Origin: Amoebophrya sp. AT5.2
Lineage: Eukaryota > Sar > Dinophyceae > Syndiniales > Amoebophryaceae
Direction of reading: 5' to 3'
Length of the DNA: 17,779 nucleotides
NCBI GenBank assembly: GCA_005223375.1
Contig: RXOD01004842.1
Span: 1 to 17,779 of the forward strand
The notes below the pieces were generated by a model. It saw only the letters and a program-made list of their open reading frames with translations. It ran no database searches and was not told the DNA's origin. Below are positions 8,728 through 17,028 of the stretch, one piece after another; position 1 is the first letter of the stretch, and each line of letters opens with the position of its first letter. The translations under genes were made by a program, and so were the position numbers.

Positions 8728-9792
8728 GTCCACGATCAAATCAGCGCAATTATCACTGGAGGTGAAGGTGATTATTTGCTGTAGCAGAAGATAGAACGCC
8801 GCAGACGCGAGGCGCAGTACCAATCATGACCTGAAAATATCGTAGGGTTAGGGACGAACTTGAGTGGTTCGGTTTAAATGCTGTCAAAGAAGAAGAGCAG
8901 CAAGAGGTTGATGAAAAGAAAATGAGACCGCGTGTCTATCATGATGCGTCCTGTCTGCGTCGAGTACTGCTGCTGGTTTTTGGGTCGATGAGAACCGCTC
9001 AGCGAGAATAGCAGTTTGTTTACAGTTTTGACAGCGAAACGATAACGAATTAAAGAACAACGACGAGCACCACCACACGAGCTGCAATAAAGTTCACAAT
9101 GAGTACTACAACCTGGTGCGTCCAGACTGTGAAGCGCAAACAAATTTCTGGATGTATTGACTGCAATCTTGCCGCAGCCTGTGCCCGGTGCCAGGTGCGA
9201 GCCGGATGTATTTTCTTGGACGACTCTTCGAAACCAAACGAAACTACACGTACAGGCACAAATCAGCAACCGCAGAAGCGCAAGCACTGCATGGGCCACG
9301 CCAAAGGACCCAGTGAGTTACAGTCCGTCTGAGAATCGTTAAGCTCTTTTATTGAAATGTTCTTGAAGATTTTCTTTGTCGTCCAAAGGCTGATCGATGC
9401 GTCGACCTCTTTGATCCGAGATGGAGATCTACTGGCGCAGCCTGATGTTCTGCTTCATGTTTTGATTTCGCGTCCGCCCAAAATTGACCGGGGGCTGTTC
9501 GCATATAGGCACACACATAGCTGCTACGACTACGATCAGATCACTTCTGGTTCTGTAACCTCAACTTACTACTTTTTTCCGTCCTACTAGACGTGCGTCT
9601 CGGACTCGCACTCGGGTCCACTTTCGCAGGCCAGTGGTAGTGCTCTGTAGTCTACAACAGTACGTAGAGAACATAAAGTAAACGTCTCTTGTTGCATAGT
9701 ATGTACCTGGTGGATCGGTTCGTCTCATACCTTCAGTTGTAACTCAAACTCGTTCGTATCCGTGTATTTTCGGCATCAGTCACGCGGGTACT
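8728..9792. other. About 1 kb gap, mostly non-coding
   Basis: Composition is more AT-rich than the genes on either side and no long frame shows the local codon bias. It holds one possible small Cys-rich ORF (9099-9332), a GTAGGGTTAGGG stretch near 8843 that is too short to be telomeric, and unremarkable sequence otherwise. It probably carries the 3' UTR of the preceding gene and the 5' region of the RING gene. Confidence 0.5.
9099..9332 (+). CDS. Possible small Cys-rich protein
   Basis: This 77-residue ORF has an ATG in a good context (CACAATGAG). Seven cysteines are mostly packed into residues 7-37 in the order C7-x11-C19-x2-C22-x5-C28-x2-C31-x5-C37, with H63, C64 and H67 near the C-terminus. 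Two CxxC pairs separated by five residues look like a small zinc site. Against it, codon choice is mixed and not like the neighbours, no family is recognised, and ORFs of this length arise by chance. An exon of something larger is also possible. Confidence 0.28.
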   Translation: MSTTTWCVQTVKRKQISGCIDCNLAAACARCQVRAGCIFLDDSSKPNETTRTGTNQQPQKRKHCMGHAKGPSELQSV

Positions 9793-12225
9793 ATGGCATG
9801 TTGTATGCGACGTCGAGGCTTTCTCGAAACAAGCCTTTTCTCGGTCGTCCTGTGTCTCTGCTCAGGGTCAGGGACGTGGGCGACACTCCCTCTGAGACAC
9901 CTGCAGGGAAGATCGTCGCGGGAACAAGATGCGCAGCCTACCGTAGTTTCTGTCGGTAGAACAACCCCCTCCAGTGCCAGTCCGAGGGTGGATCCGCTGC
10001 ACAAGATCCACCACTTAACCCGAACACTCAGCGGCAGCACCCGCGACAGCGACTCCACGTCGACCGCTTACTCTGAAGATGGGCCAGAGACGGGTTCCAA
10101 GGGTTCCAATCTCTCTACTTCTGCAGCGTGCAGTTTGCTGCTGCAGGGCTGCGCTCAACCTCGCGGAAGGTCCGCGGCTGGTGGGCCCGGACTCGGCTTC
10201 CTAGCGCGGCGGCCATCAAGAAGTGAATCCGATCCCGATGCGAGCACTACTACGTCCTCGTGCGCCGGCAGTTGTACTGCGGGACGAGGTCGTGGAGGTG
10301 GCGGCAGCTCTTCATCGAGTTTGGCGTGCACGCCTTGCTCGGTCGCGCGCATGCCGAAGAGCCCAGCCTCCACCTACAGTACTATGGCCACCACGCCGGT
10401 CGCCAACGCGTACTTCCCGCACTTGCACGAGCTTCTGGAGAGTGACGAGACGCCGGATGCGCCGCCGTACAACTCCGCCTTCGCGCAGGAGGCGCAGCTT
10501 CCCGCAAAGGTGGGGCGAGGCCGGGAGGATGGAGGACGCAACAGCAAGGCCGCAGCGCTTGCGGAAAAAGAAGAGGGTGAGGAGAACTATATCTCTACGG
10601 GCTACATGATGCCAGTACGCGGCCCGTTGAAGGGTCCTGCGGCATTGGGCCAGCCGGTCGTGGAGCGGTCACTCTCTCCGCTGCCGGTTCCCGGAGGGGG
10701 CACGACCCCTCGGCGGCGAACTTCCAGCGGCGTCAGGAAGTCGAAGGCACCGAAGGAGCGCGGTAGAGAACGACGGCGTCCTCCTCCGAGGACCGCGGCG
10801 ACGGATCATGTGATCAGCGTCGAGGAACTGGGCCTCCGTGTGGATGCCCTGCTCGACCGCCTCGCTGCGGCGGACCCGGAGTCTCTCTCGCCCAGACGTG
10901 GACCACTCGGCGCGGAGGACCACGCGGCGGACACGGGGGACGCCGATTGGTCCTCGTTCGACTTCGAGGAGGGTTTACTTGACAACGAGAACTTACTTGA
11001 CAAGCTGAACGACGACGAAGACGACGAGTTACGGCAGTACCTCGACGAGGATCTTCACGGGCGGCTGAACCGGCAGCACGACGTCTTTGTCCGGGCCTTC
11101 CTCGAAGGTTCTTGTTCGCCGGAACAGAGTCCGGGGCCGTTCTCCTCCGAAGAGCGGGACGCCGCTTGGAGACAGCTAGAGGAAGTCAGCGCAGATCTGG
11201 GCCGGCAGCTGGAGGCTGAGATGCAGCGAAAGAACGACGACGACATGGAGGAGATGGAAAAGGCGGAGCGGAGACATTATGGCGAGGAGTTCGGCACCAG
11301 TGGGTGGCCGTGTGGCTCTCGATCGCGATCTTCATCCGGGTTCTTTTCCCGCGCCGCCGCGCCCACCTCTCCCTGCTCGGAAGCACTAGAGACGCTGCGT
11401 AGGCAGGTGGAAGGGAGCAGCGCAATGGAGGAGGAGAAACTGCTTCAACTCTGGAAAGAACAATACCTGCCTCCGGGGAGCACGACATTTGCCACGACCT
11501 CCGAAAAAAATGCAGGGGTGAACGCGGTGGACGACAATATTAAAGCTGAGTCGCAGCTGCGCTTTCCTTGGAACCTCCCGCGGGTGGACGATGACCAAGA
11601 AAGACGAAAACCGGCGACGGCGGCAAGTAGAAAAGGATCGTCGTCTTCTGCCTGCTTTGGCGATTCGCCAGGGCGGCGATTGGAGGGCGCGGTTGCAGAA
11701 GCCGCCGTCATCGGCGGGGAACAGAAGCGTGAAGAAGCGTCTGCAAGAGCGCAGTCAGCAGAAGTGCCAGCTCCGCGTGGCGGAACAGTTCTGCCCGATG
11801 AAACCGGTCGACGTGGACCCGAGCGAGATGGTTCCAGCCTGTTCCGTCTTCCCATGGCGGTGCTGCGCGTACTGGGGCGGAAAGCGCCCCGCAGCCAGCA
11901 GCAAGCCTTCGCCGCCCTCGTCGAGGTGGGAAAAGCGGTCGCACGACGCTTGCGTCGCCACTTCGAGCTTGAAACCGAGATAGACCTCGCGCACGAATGT
12001 TGCGTGTGTCTCGAGTGCGCGGGAGCGGATCAACTCCTAGTCGCCTGCTCGAGCGCGGATCCGGTATCGCACTGGATTCACGCCGAATGCCTCCAGGGAA
12101 AAGGTTCTCTACCGCACTGCCCGCTCTGCCGACAACCGGACTTTCCACGGGTGCGGGGGCGGGGGGAGATCGGGCCACCGCTGCGAACCCTACGAACCGC
12201 CCCGGAAAAACAGAGCACGAACTGA
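9793..12225 (+). CDS. RING-finger protein with signal peptide (5' exon of a longer gene?)
   Basis: This 810-residue frame starts at ATG 9793 with an Arg-containing start and a hydrophobic stretch (about 10-30), consistent with a signal peptide or signal anchor. Residues about 35-700 are low complexity (Ser, Arg, Glu/Asp), including two EEEK-rich helical stretches. A RING-type zinc site lies at 736-779: ECCVCLEC (C736, C739, C742), C752, H760-x2-H763-x2-C766 and CPLC (C776, C779). The spacing between C752 and H760 is longer than in a standard RING-H2, so it is a variant. RING proteins bring ubiquitin-conjugating enzymes to substrates; that this one is an E3 ligase is inference from the fold. 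A TGA at 12223 ends the frame, but the same frame stays open to 13848, and a GT...AG intron at 12151-12252 would remove the TGA and join the two parts. Confidence 0.82.
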   Translation: MACCMRRRGFLETSLFSVVLCLCSGSGTWATLPLRHLQGRSSREQDAQPTVVSVGRTTPSSASPRVDPLHKIHHLTRTLSGSTRDSDSTSTAYSEDGPETGSKGSNLSTSAACSLLLQGCAQPRGRSAAGGPGLGFLARRPSRSESDPDASTTTSSCAGSCTAGRGRGGGGSSSSSLACTPCSVARMPKSPASTYSTMATTPVANAYFPHLHELLESDETPDAPPYNSAFAQEAQLPAKVGRGREDGGRNSKAAALAEKEEGEENYISTGYMMPVRGPLKGPAALGQPVVERSLSPLPVPGGGTTPRRRTSSGVRKSKAPKERGRERRRPPPRTAATDHVISVEELGLRVDALLDRLAAADPESLSPRRGPLGAEDHAADTGDADWSSFDFEEGLLDNENLLDKLNDDEDDELRQYLDEDLHGRLNRQHDVFVRAFLEGSCSPEQSPGPFSSEERDAAWRQLEEVSADLGRQLEAEMQRKNDDDMEEMEKAERRHYGEEFGTSGWPCGSRSRSSSGFFSRAAAPTSPCSEALETLRRQVEGSSAMEEEKLLQLWKEQYLPPGSTTFATTSEKNAGVNAVDDNIKAESQLRFPWNLPRVDDDQERRKPATAASRKGSSSSACFGDSPGRRLEGAVAEAAVIGGEQKREEASARAQSAEVPAPRGGTVLPDETGRRGPERDGSSLFRLPMAVLRVLGRKAPRSQQQAFAALVEVGKAVARRLRRHFELETEIDLAHECCVCLECAGADQLLVACSSADPVSHWIHAECLQGKGSLPHCPLCRQPDFPRVRGRGEIGPPLRTLRTAPEKQSTN
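10975..11010 (+). repeat. 18-nt tandem duplication in the RING gene
   Basis: TTACTTGACAACGAGAAC (10975-10992) is followed directly by TTACTTGACAAGCTGAAC (10993-11010). The period is 18 nt, so the frame is kept and the protein reads LLDNEN-LLDKLN. Divergence is three bases. Confidence 0.85.
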
Positions 12226-12252
12226 ACGACGCCCGCCTACTTTTCTCACGAG
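12151..12252 (+). other. Predicted 102-nt intron joining the RING ORF to the next ORF
   Basis: It begins GTGCGG at 12151 and ends in a pyrimidine-rich tract followed by CACGAG at 12252. Length is a multiple of three, both edges fall between codons, and it contains the only stop (TGA 12223-12225) separating the two same-frame ORFs. CTGAAC near 12222 could serve as branch site. The exon before it ends right after the RING (residue 786). It is a prediction; read-through of the TGA or two separate genes remain possible. Confidence 0.5.
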
Positions 12253-13848
12253 ATTGAAACGGAGAAGACAGAGCATTTTCAAGGCGGGGGTGTCGTTGAG
12301 AGCAGCAACAGCGACGACAGAGAGGGAGGAGACGCGCCTTTTGCCGCCTTGTTCGGCGTGTCGGCGAATCCAGCTGCCGAAGCCTTCCGACCGGGGAAGG
12401 CCCCTCCGCCCCCATCATCTTCGCACGTTGTACCTCCGGGGCCGCCAAAACCAGCTGCCGCGAAGCCGCGCGCCTTTCTCCGAGGGATGGCGGGGTCGCC
12501 GGAGGAGGAGGACGCTGCCGGTTGTACGTCGAGCGCTGTCCCTAGCACGGCGTCAACATCCACTCAACTAGAACCAGCGCCTCCACGTCCACTCACCACT
12601 ACTCGCCTTACTCGCCTCCAATCGGACCAGTCGCGGCTTGCGCTGTTGCTGCAATTCCTCCGGCTGAAAAAGCTGCGCGTCGGCTCGCCTTGTCGTGAAG
12701 GGGATCATGAAAATGCAAATGCGGCGGCGGAGGGCGCTCGCGGGCGCGATGCAGCTATCGCAGCAATGTATGGCGTTCTTTTGCCCACCGGGCCTCTGGC
12801 AGAATTCTTGTTGGCGGTAGAAGCGAATCGCCTGACTGAGGAGGCCCGAACCACTCCCAATGCGACGCCGGAGCAGCGGGCCGAGGACGCGCCACGTCTC
12901 GCACATCGTGCTGAGCTCCGCGCCATGATGAGCGAGGCGTGGCGCCTCCTCCTCCGTGATACGGTCCCGAGCGCGACATCCCTATCACTGGCCGTCGACG
13001 CGAGAAGACTGGTCGGGGACGCGGAAGAGAGGTACCAACGAGTTAGGAGTGGATTACTAGCAGGTAGTGGATTACTAGACGATCCTGCTGGAGCTGGTGG
13101 ACGGGGACGCAGGGACTGGGAGGAGCAAGGGCGCGGCCGCGATCGCGAACGTGAAGAGGTAGAACTCCTCCGCGCCGCAGAAGCAGACGAACCGCCAGAA
13201 TCTTCCGTGGAGGTTGGTGTTCCGCGGAGCCGATTTCCCTGGCCGCAGTGGCGACCAGGGCCGATTTCCCTGGACGCAGAGCCGATTTCCCTGGACTTCT
13301 CGCCACAGCACGACGACCGCGGCACGCACCCCGCGTTGGAGAGTAGAACAGCTTCTTCCCCGGACCACAACCATCCTGAAGATTACGCAGGGGCGGCGCT
13401 GCAGGGGGATCTGGAAGCTGCGGAGGTCGAGGACGTGAGCATGATCGACGCAGGAGAAGATGGGCAGGAGGACCAGCACGAGGAGAGATCCGCGGAGGAG
13501 CTGCAAGCCTCCGTGGCCCGCTGGGCAGATGTCGCGGAGCGGATGTCGCGAGTCTTTCGCGATGAGTTAGCGGAGCTGCATGAGGATGTGGATGAAATAG
13601 CAGCGGAGTTTCTGGAGCTGCAGCGGGACAACGTTCTCTGGGCGTACGAACGTACGGTCGCTGGCTACCGGAGGTTCCAGCACTGGGTGAGCCAGCTCCC
13701 CGTCGCGCAGGAGGTCCTGGTGCGCCGCTACCTGCGGCTGCTGCTTCCGATGATGGTGCTGCACTACATGCCGAGTGCTTGCGCGGACGACTCGTTGGGC
13801 TCGCTTCTCACCTGGGGAATCGTGCTGCTGCTCGTGCTGGCGCGGTGA
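12226..13848 (+). CDS. C-terminal part of the RING protein, with hydrophobic tail helices
   Basis: The frame is open directly after the TGA at 12223-12225 and runs 540 codons to a TGA at 13846. The first ATG is only at 12487 (MAGSPEEED), in the middle of the frame, which argues that this is a downstream exon rather than a gene of its own. With the 102-nt intron removed, the joined protein would have 1317 residues. The part holds Pro/Ala/Ser-rich linkers, an acidic helical region likely to form a coiled coil (about 1202-1245 in joined numbering: AERMSRVF, DELAELHEDVDEIAAEF) and two hydrophobic helices at the very end (about 1279-1292 and 1299-1317, SLLTWGIVLLLVLAR). This makes a C-terminal membrane anchor likely. 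The stop TGA lies in GGTGAGG, which could be a further splice donor. Function follows from the RING part only. Confidence 0.72.
   Translation, partial: TTPAYFSHEIETEKTEHFQGGGVVESSNSDDREGGDAPFAALFGVSANPAAEAFRPGKAPPPPSSSHVVPPGPPKPAAAKPRAFLRGMAGSPEEEDAAGCTSSAVPSTASTSTQLEPAPPRPLTTTRLTRLQSDQSRLALLLQFLRLKKLRVGSPCREGDHENANAAAEGARGRDAAIAAMYGVLLPTGPLAEFLLAVEANRLTEEARTTPNATPEQRAEDAPRLAHRAELRAMMSEAWRLLLRDTVPSATSLSLAVDARRLVGDAEERYQRVRSGLLAGSGLLDDPAGAGGRGRRDWEEQGRGRDREREEVELLRAAEADEPPESSVEVGVPRSRFPWPQWRPGPISLDAEPISLDFSPQHDDRGTHPALESRTASSPDHNHPEDYAGAALQGDLEAAEVEDVSMIDAGEDGQEDQHEERSAEELQASVARWADVAERMSRVFRDELAELHEDVDEIAAEFLELQRDNVLWAYERTVAGYRRFQHWVSQLPVAQEVLVRRYLRLLLPMMVLHYMPSACADDSLGSLLTWGIVLLLVLAR
13048..13083 (+). 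repeat. 18-nt tandem duplication
   Basis: AGTGGATTACTAG occurs at 13048-13060 and again at 13066-13078, period 18 nt, in frame, encoding SGLLAG-SGLLDD. It has the same period as the duplication at 10975 in the same gene. Confidence 0.85.
13227..13296 (+). repeat. Three copies of GCCGATTTCCCTGG, one out of frame
   Basis: Copies start at 13229, 13260 and 13281. The second and third are 21 nt apart and are read in the same frame (PISLDAEPISLD). The first is 31 nt upstream, so it is read in another frame (SRFPWP). All lie within the open frame of the RING gene's second part. Confidence 0.9.
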
Positions 13849-14773
13849 GGGGTGCTGTGGGTGGGACCGGAAGGGGGGGAAGCTTCCGATATCGGTTGGG
13901 ACGGCATTGGGCTTAGGAAGTCCTACTGGTAGAGCTAGAGAACACAGACGACAACACCCACAGTAGAAGGAGATGGAGCAATACGAAAATGAAATCTGAT
14001 AAATTTATTTAGGCTAGAAGTATGGAAGCTTTGCCTTTGCGCTAGCATCGCTAAGAACCGAACGACTACGACAGAACCAGGACGAGAGGAATCAACGTAA
14101 ACCAGACCGTGGCGACAGCAAGAGCAACCGCTTGTAAAAAAGAAAATAGCGCGTCTCTATGTGACCAGCGCAACATCACGAATGCATCGGCGCCAGCGCG
14201 CAAAGTTTGCTAAAACAGAAATTAAATGCCAGCGCAATTTTTTCGAGGTAGTGCTAATGCGCGAGGAAGCGACGACCGGAGCCGCAAATGGTATATGAGG
14301 GTTTCAAGAATTAGAATTTTATCTATCGTCCGCTGTCGTGTTCGTGGTGCAATCTTTTGCGCGGTATCCAGCGGCGGAAGCAGCGAGAGCGAGAGGCTGC
14401 ATCTAACCACAGTGGTAAACTACAGTCAGACCGTCCGTGGCACTTCGCACACGACTCATTCTCATTGATGTATGAAAATTCGCGCTACTAATTGCCTAGG
14501 AAATTGATATTGAATGCAGTTCCAGTTGCAGTCGAAAACTAGATGCTGGGGAACTACACATAGCACTGGTGCTCGGCCTCATCACAATGGGAGACGATTG
14601 TGTTGGCCGAGAACTGACCCAACTGGTGCGCGAAAAGTAAGGGATCACGGGCGTCACGCGACCCAAAGACAAAACATCGGGCGAGGACTCCGAAGATCTC
14701 CGCGGTTTTTTTTAACTGGCGAGGTGGTGACCTACGTCAACACGGCGCCCCGGGTGAAGAGATTTGCGTCGCC
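13849..14773. other. About 0.9 kb non-coding gap
   Basis: AT-richer sequence with no supported coding frame. It holds ATAAATTTAT near 13997 (palindromic), a 9-bp complementary pair (CTGTGGGTG near 13855, CACCCACAG near 13955) and a hairpin flanked by direct repeats at 14565-14629. I tested for tRNA, 5S and U-snRNA-like sequence by eye and found none. Confidence 0.5.
14565..14629. repeat. Hairpin flanked by 8-bp direct repeats
   Basis: ACTGGTGC occurs at 14565-14572 and 14622-14629. Between them, CTCGGCC (14572-14578) pairs with GGCCGAG (14605-14611), and CACAAT (14583-14588) pairs with ATTGTG (14597-14602), giving a 40-nt stem-loop with one internal bulge. This could be a miniature inverted-repeat element with a target-site duplication, or a structured RNA. 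Confidence 0.5.
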
Positions 14774-16211
14774 ATGGCCATGGCTTCTCCGCGCGTGGAA
14801 GCGTCACTCCGGTGCTCCCGCCGGGCAACCGAGAAAAAAACGAGACAGAAAGAGGATCCGGAAATAGGCGGGAAGAGGACCCTCCTTTCCTACGTGCATA
14901 TGCAGGGTTTTGCTGTGCCATTTTATTCCGTGCTGCGACCTTTCGCCGTTCACCGCTGCACGCTCATCTCGCACCCTTGGCGCGCCTGGTTCCTCCTCCA
15001 CCACTTCCAGAGTTGGCACGCGATATGTGCCATCGGGCAGGGGTACTCTCACAAGCGGGCGCTACCCTCATTAGCGCGGAGCTTGAGCGCGGCTTCAACT
15101 TGATGCGTTTCGACGCCGCTGATCTACGAAAGGCAAGCGCTTCTCGCTTGTCTGATGCTCCTCGTCACGATGCTCGATTGGATGCAGGCGCGTTACGTCT
15201 GGGACAGTAGGCTGCATGTGCATCAGGACACGGCATATCAACGAAAGGCAGGGCGAAGCAGTTCGGGCGGCGGTGAAGAAGTGCCAAGCGGAAAAAGGGC
15301 TGAAGAAGTCCAGGAGGACGGGGTCGACGCGCTCGGCGTACTTTTCGACAGCGATGCCGATGATGATGAGCACGAACGCGCAAACCAGGACGCCTCAGTA
15401 TGCGAATCGCATTAAGTACGTCGCTGCAGTGGGATCGGGTCAAGTGGCAGCACGCCCACGAGCCCGGCGTCGTGGAGTTCGTGAGGACAAACCGCGACGG
15501 CATTGGGAGCGTGTTCTTGTGGACTTCAGTCTTCGCGGGTACGCACTTGCTGCACGAGGCGGGAGCCACTGCGACGTTCCCCGACCGCGACAGCGTCCCA
15601 GACATGGCGCCCGTCCGTGACCTGTTCACGGCCACCGCCGGGCTTCAGCCGCGCGCGCTGTATCCATGCGAGTGCATGGAGGACTGTCGTCTCGTGCGGA
15701 AGTTCTCAGCCGAAACCTTTGTCCGTGTTCACTTTACGAACGGCTTCGCCGGCGCGCCGGGGCCGGGGCACAGTTCGTACGACGCGCACCCCGACGGAGC
15801 AGAAGAACACCCCAGTGCCGCGCGGAAAGTGTAAAAGTGGACGGACAGCAAAAAGACCGCCCGACAACAGAACAAGGACGAACGGGTACAAATTGGCGCA
15901 GATGCTCACCGAGGTCGGCGTCGATTGCGGATCGGGCGGATGAGCAGCCGCCTCGTCATTCCTTTCAGGGCAAACCCCCTCAGAAATAGAAAAGCAAGGA
16001 AGCTGCAGACGACGGACCACGCGGAAAGCCCGCAGCACACAAGTGGGGACAGCTCAAAGCGGACCCAGAATACCGCTCCGGCGAAGGTTACACCGCCCTC
16101 AAGCGGAAGCAGAGGATATTGGGAGATGCCAAGAGTCATGCCCATGCTGTCCCGGTCACTCAACAAAGTTCGAGCTGTGGCCGCTCTGTGTCTTTGAGCA
16201 TTAAATTATAA
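14774..16211 (+). CDS. Multi-exon gene of unknown function (exon edges uncertain)
   Basis: No single frame spans this region, but several adjacent open segments have G/C-ending codons. The likely start is ATG 14774 in an excellent context (GCCATGGC), read in frame 2. Frame 2 also carries a hydrophobic segment at 15140-15190 (LLACLMLLVTMLDW), reachable by an intron 15043-15132 (90 nt, GT...AG, frame kept) that removes a TGA. The best segment is 15430-15834, frame 1 (FVRTNRDGIGSVFLW, LYPCECMEDCRLVRKF). A 32-nt GT...AG stretch at 15398-15429 would link frame 2 to it. A last segment, frame 0 from about 15990 to TAA 16209-16211, includes HKWGQLKADPEYRSGEGY. I do not recognise the protein. The opposite strand also has long GC-rich frames here (15635 down to 15165), so orientation is not fully certain; + is preferred because it has a start codon and agrees with the neighbours. 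Confidence 0.42.
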
Positions 16212-16297
16212 AACCAAATAGAAAAGTGCTATACCTACTCCACGTATTAAAATTCATACGTAGTTCTTCTAGCCCTTCGTAAGCGTGGTTCGAAGCC

Positions 16298-16323
16298 CGT
16301 CAAAATGGAGCAATATTTTGACG
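16298..16323. repeat. 9-bp hairpin
   Basis: CGTCAAAAT (16298-16306) is the exact complement of ATTTTGACG (16315-16323), with an 8-nt loop. It lies in the gap after the multi-exon gene. It may be a 3' UTR structure or chance. Confidence 0.4.
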
Positions 16324-16484
16324 CCATAAAATTCAAACGCCTCTTTCCAACTCGGCGCACTTGAGTCGTTTACTTTTCGCTGCGCTTGCGCCCGCGACGT
16401 GCGGTGCCACAGCTGCAACTGTACCGATTGCACTCCAAGAAATAAGAGCAACCCATTTTTGGCGCTACCTCTCGACTCTGCGAG

Positions 16485-16790
16485 ATGGCAGCAGCCTGGA
16501 ACCCGATGAACAGACAGGGGACGGCAGCGCGTCAGCGATTCGGCGACGCGTGGAAATGAATTGATCGACGCTGCGGCGGAGTTGGTACGTCGTCCGTCCA
16601 TCATTGTGTCCTCGCTAGTACGGAGAGAAGACATCAATATCAAATTGAAACCACAACGAACTTGCCGGACCAGGCCGAGGAGCGTATCGCACACTTGCAA
16701 ACCGTGCATATCTACTACCGCGGAGAGCAGCGACAGCGAAGAGAGCATAAATTCACGACCAAGAACTCAATTTCATTCGTGGACGATTAA
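16485..16790 (+). CDS. Small two-exon gene, unknown 78-residue protein
   Basis: ATG 16485 (GAGATGG context) opens a frame interrupted by one TGA at 16557. An intron 16550-16618 (69 nt, GTGGAA...CTCGCTAG with a pyrimidine-rich 3' end) removes that stop and keeps the frame. The product starts MAAAWNPMNRQGTAARQRFG, continues through a charged, probably helical stretch (NLPDQAEERIAHLQTVHIYY) and ends FVDD before TAA 16788. No family is recognised; the protein is hydrophilic and basic in its second half. The alternative is a 159-residue frame on the opposite strand (16748 down to 16269) with its own ATG. It is in the same codon phase, so base composition cannot separate the two well. The + model is preferred for its neat splice sites and its agreement with the surrounding orientation. 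Confidence 0.4.
16550..16618 (+). other. Predicted 69-nt intron
   Basis: It starts GTGGAAATG and ends TCCTCGCTAG. Its length is divisible by three, it contains the in-frame TGA at 16557-16559, and its 3' end is pyrimidine-rich. This is a prediction from sequence only. Confidence 0.4.
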
Positions 16791-17028
16791 AGAAAAGTGA
16801 AAGGTCGGAAGTGGATAATCTCAAACTACAAGAACGAGAGTAAACGTAAAGTATCTAAACGCTAACGCGCTTCATAGGAGTAGGACCTGGACAAGCACCA
16901 GCACCAGAAGGTCAAGGTGTCCTCAGCCACATTTTCCAAGAAAGCAATTATAGTACTAGCTGCAACTACAACTGTGACAGCCACAGCAGACAGCAGAAGC
17001 GCATCCATTGGGCTCGAGGAAAGCGAAA

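Noticed and set aside
8843..8855. TAGGGTTAGGG, telomere-like
   Set aside because: Fewer than two full repeat units inside an ordinary gap; no array around it.
8874..9299. Minus-strand 141-codon open frame with hydrophobic ends
   Set aside because: No ATG near its start (it begins with GTG), codon use is mixed, and it runs against all neighbouring genes. It is probably chance.
9357..9590. 77-residue + strand ORF starting MFLKIFFVVQ
   Set aside because: AT-rich codon use, no cysteine or motif pattern, no family resemblance; most likely chance in a non-coding gap.
16280..16300. GGTTCGAAGCC, like a tRNA B box
   Set aside because: The flanking bases do not form a T-stem and no acceptor or anticodon arm can be drawn.
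16269..16748. Minus-strand 159-residue ORF with ATG start
   Set aside because: It is in the same codon phase as the preferred + strand two-exon gene and has no recognisable feature. Kept only as the alternative.
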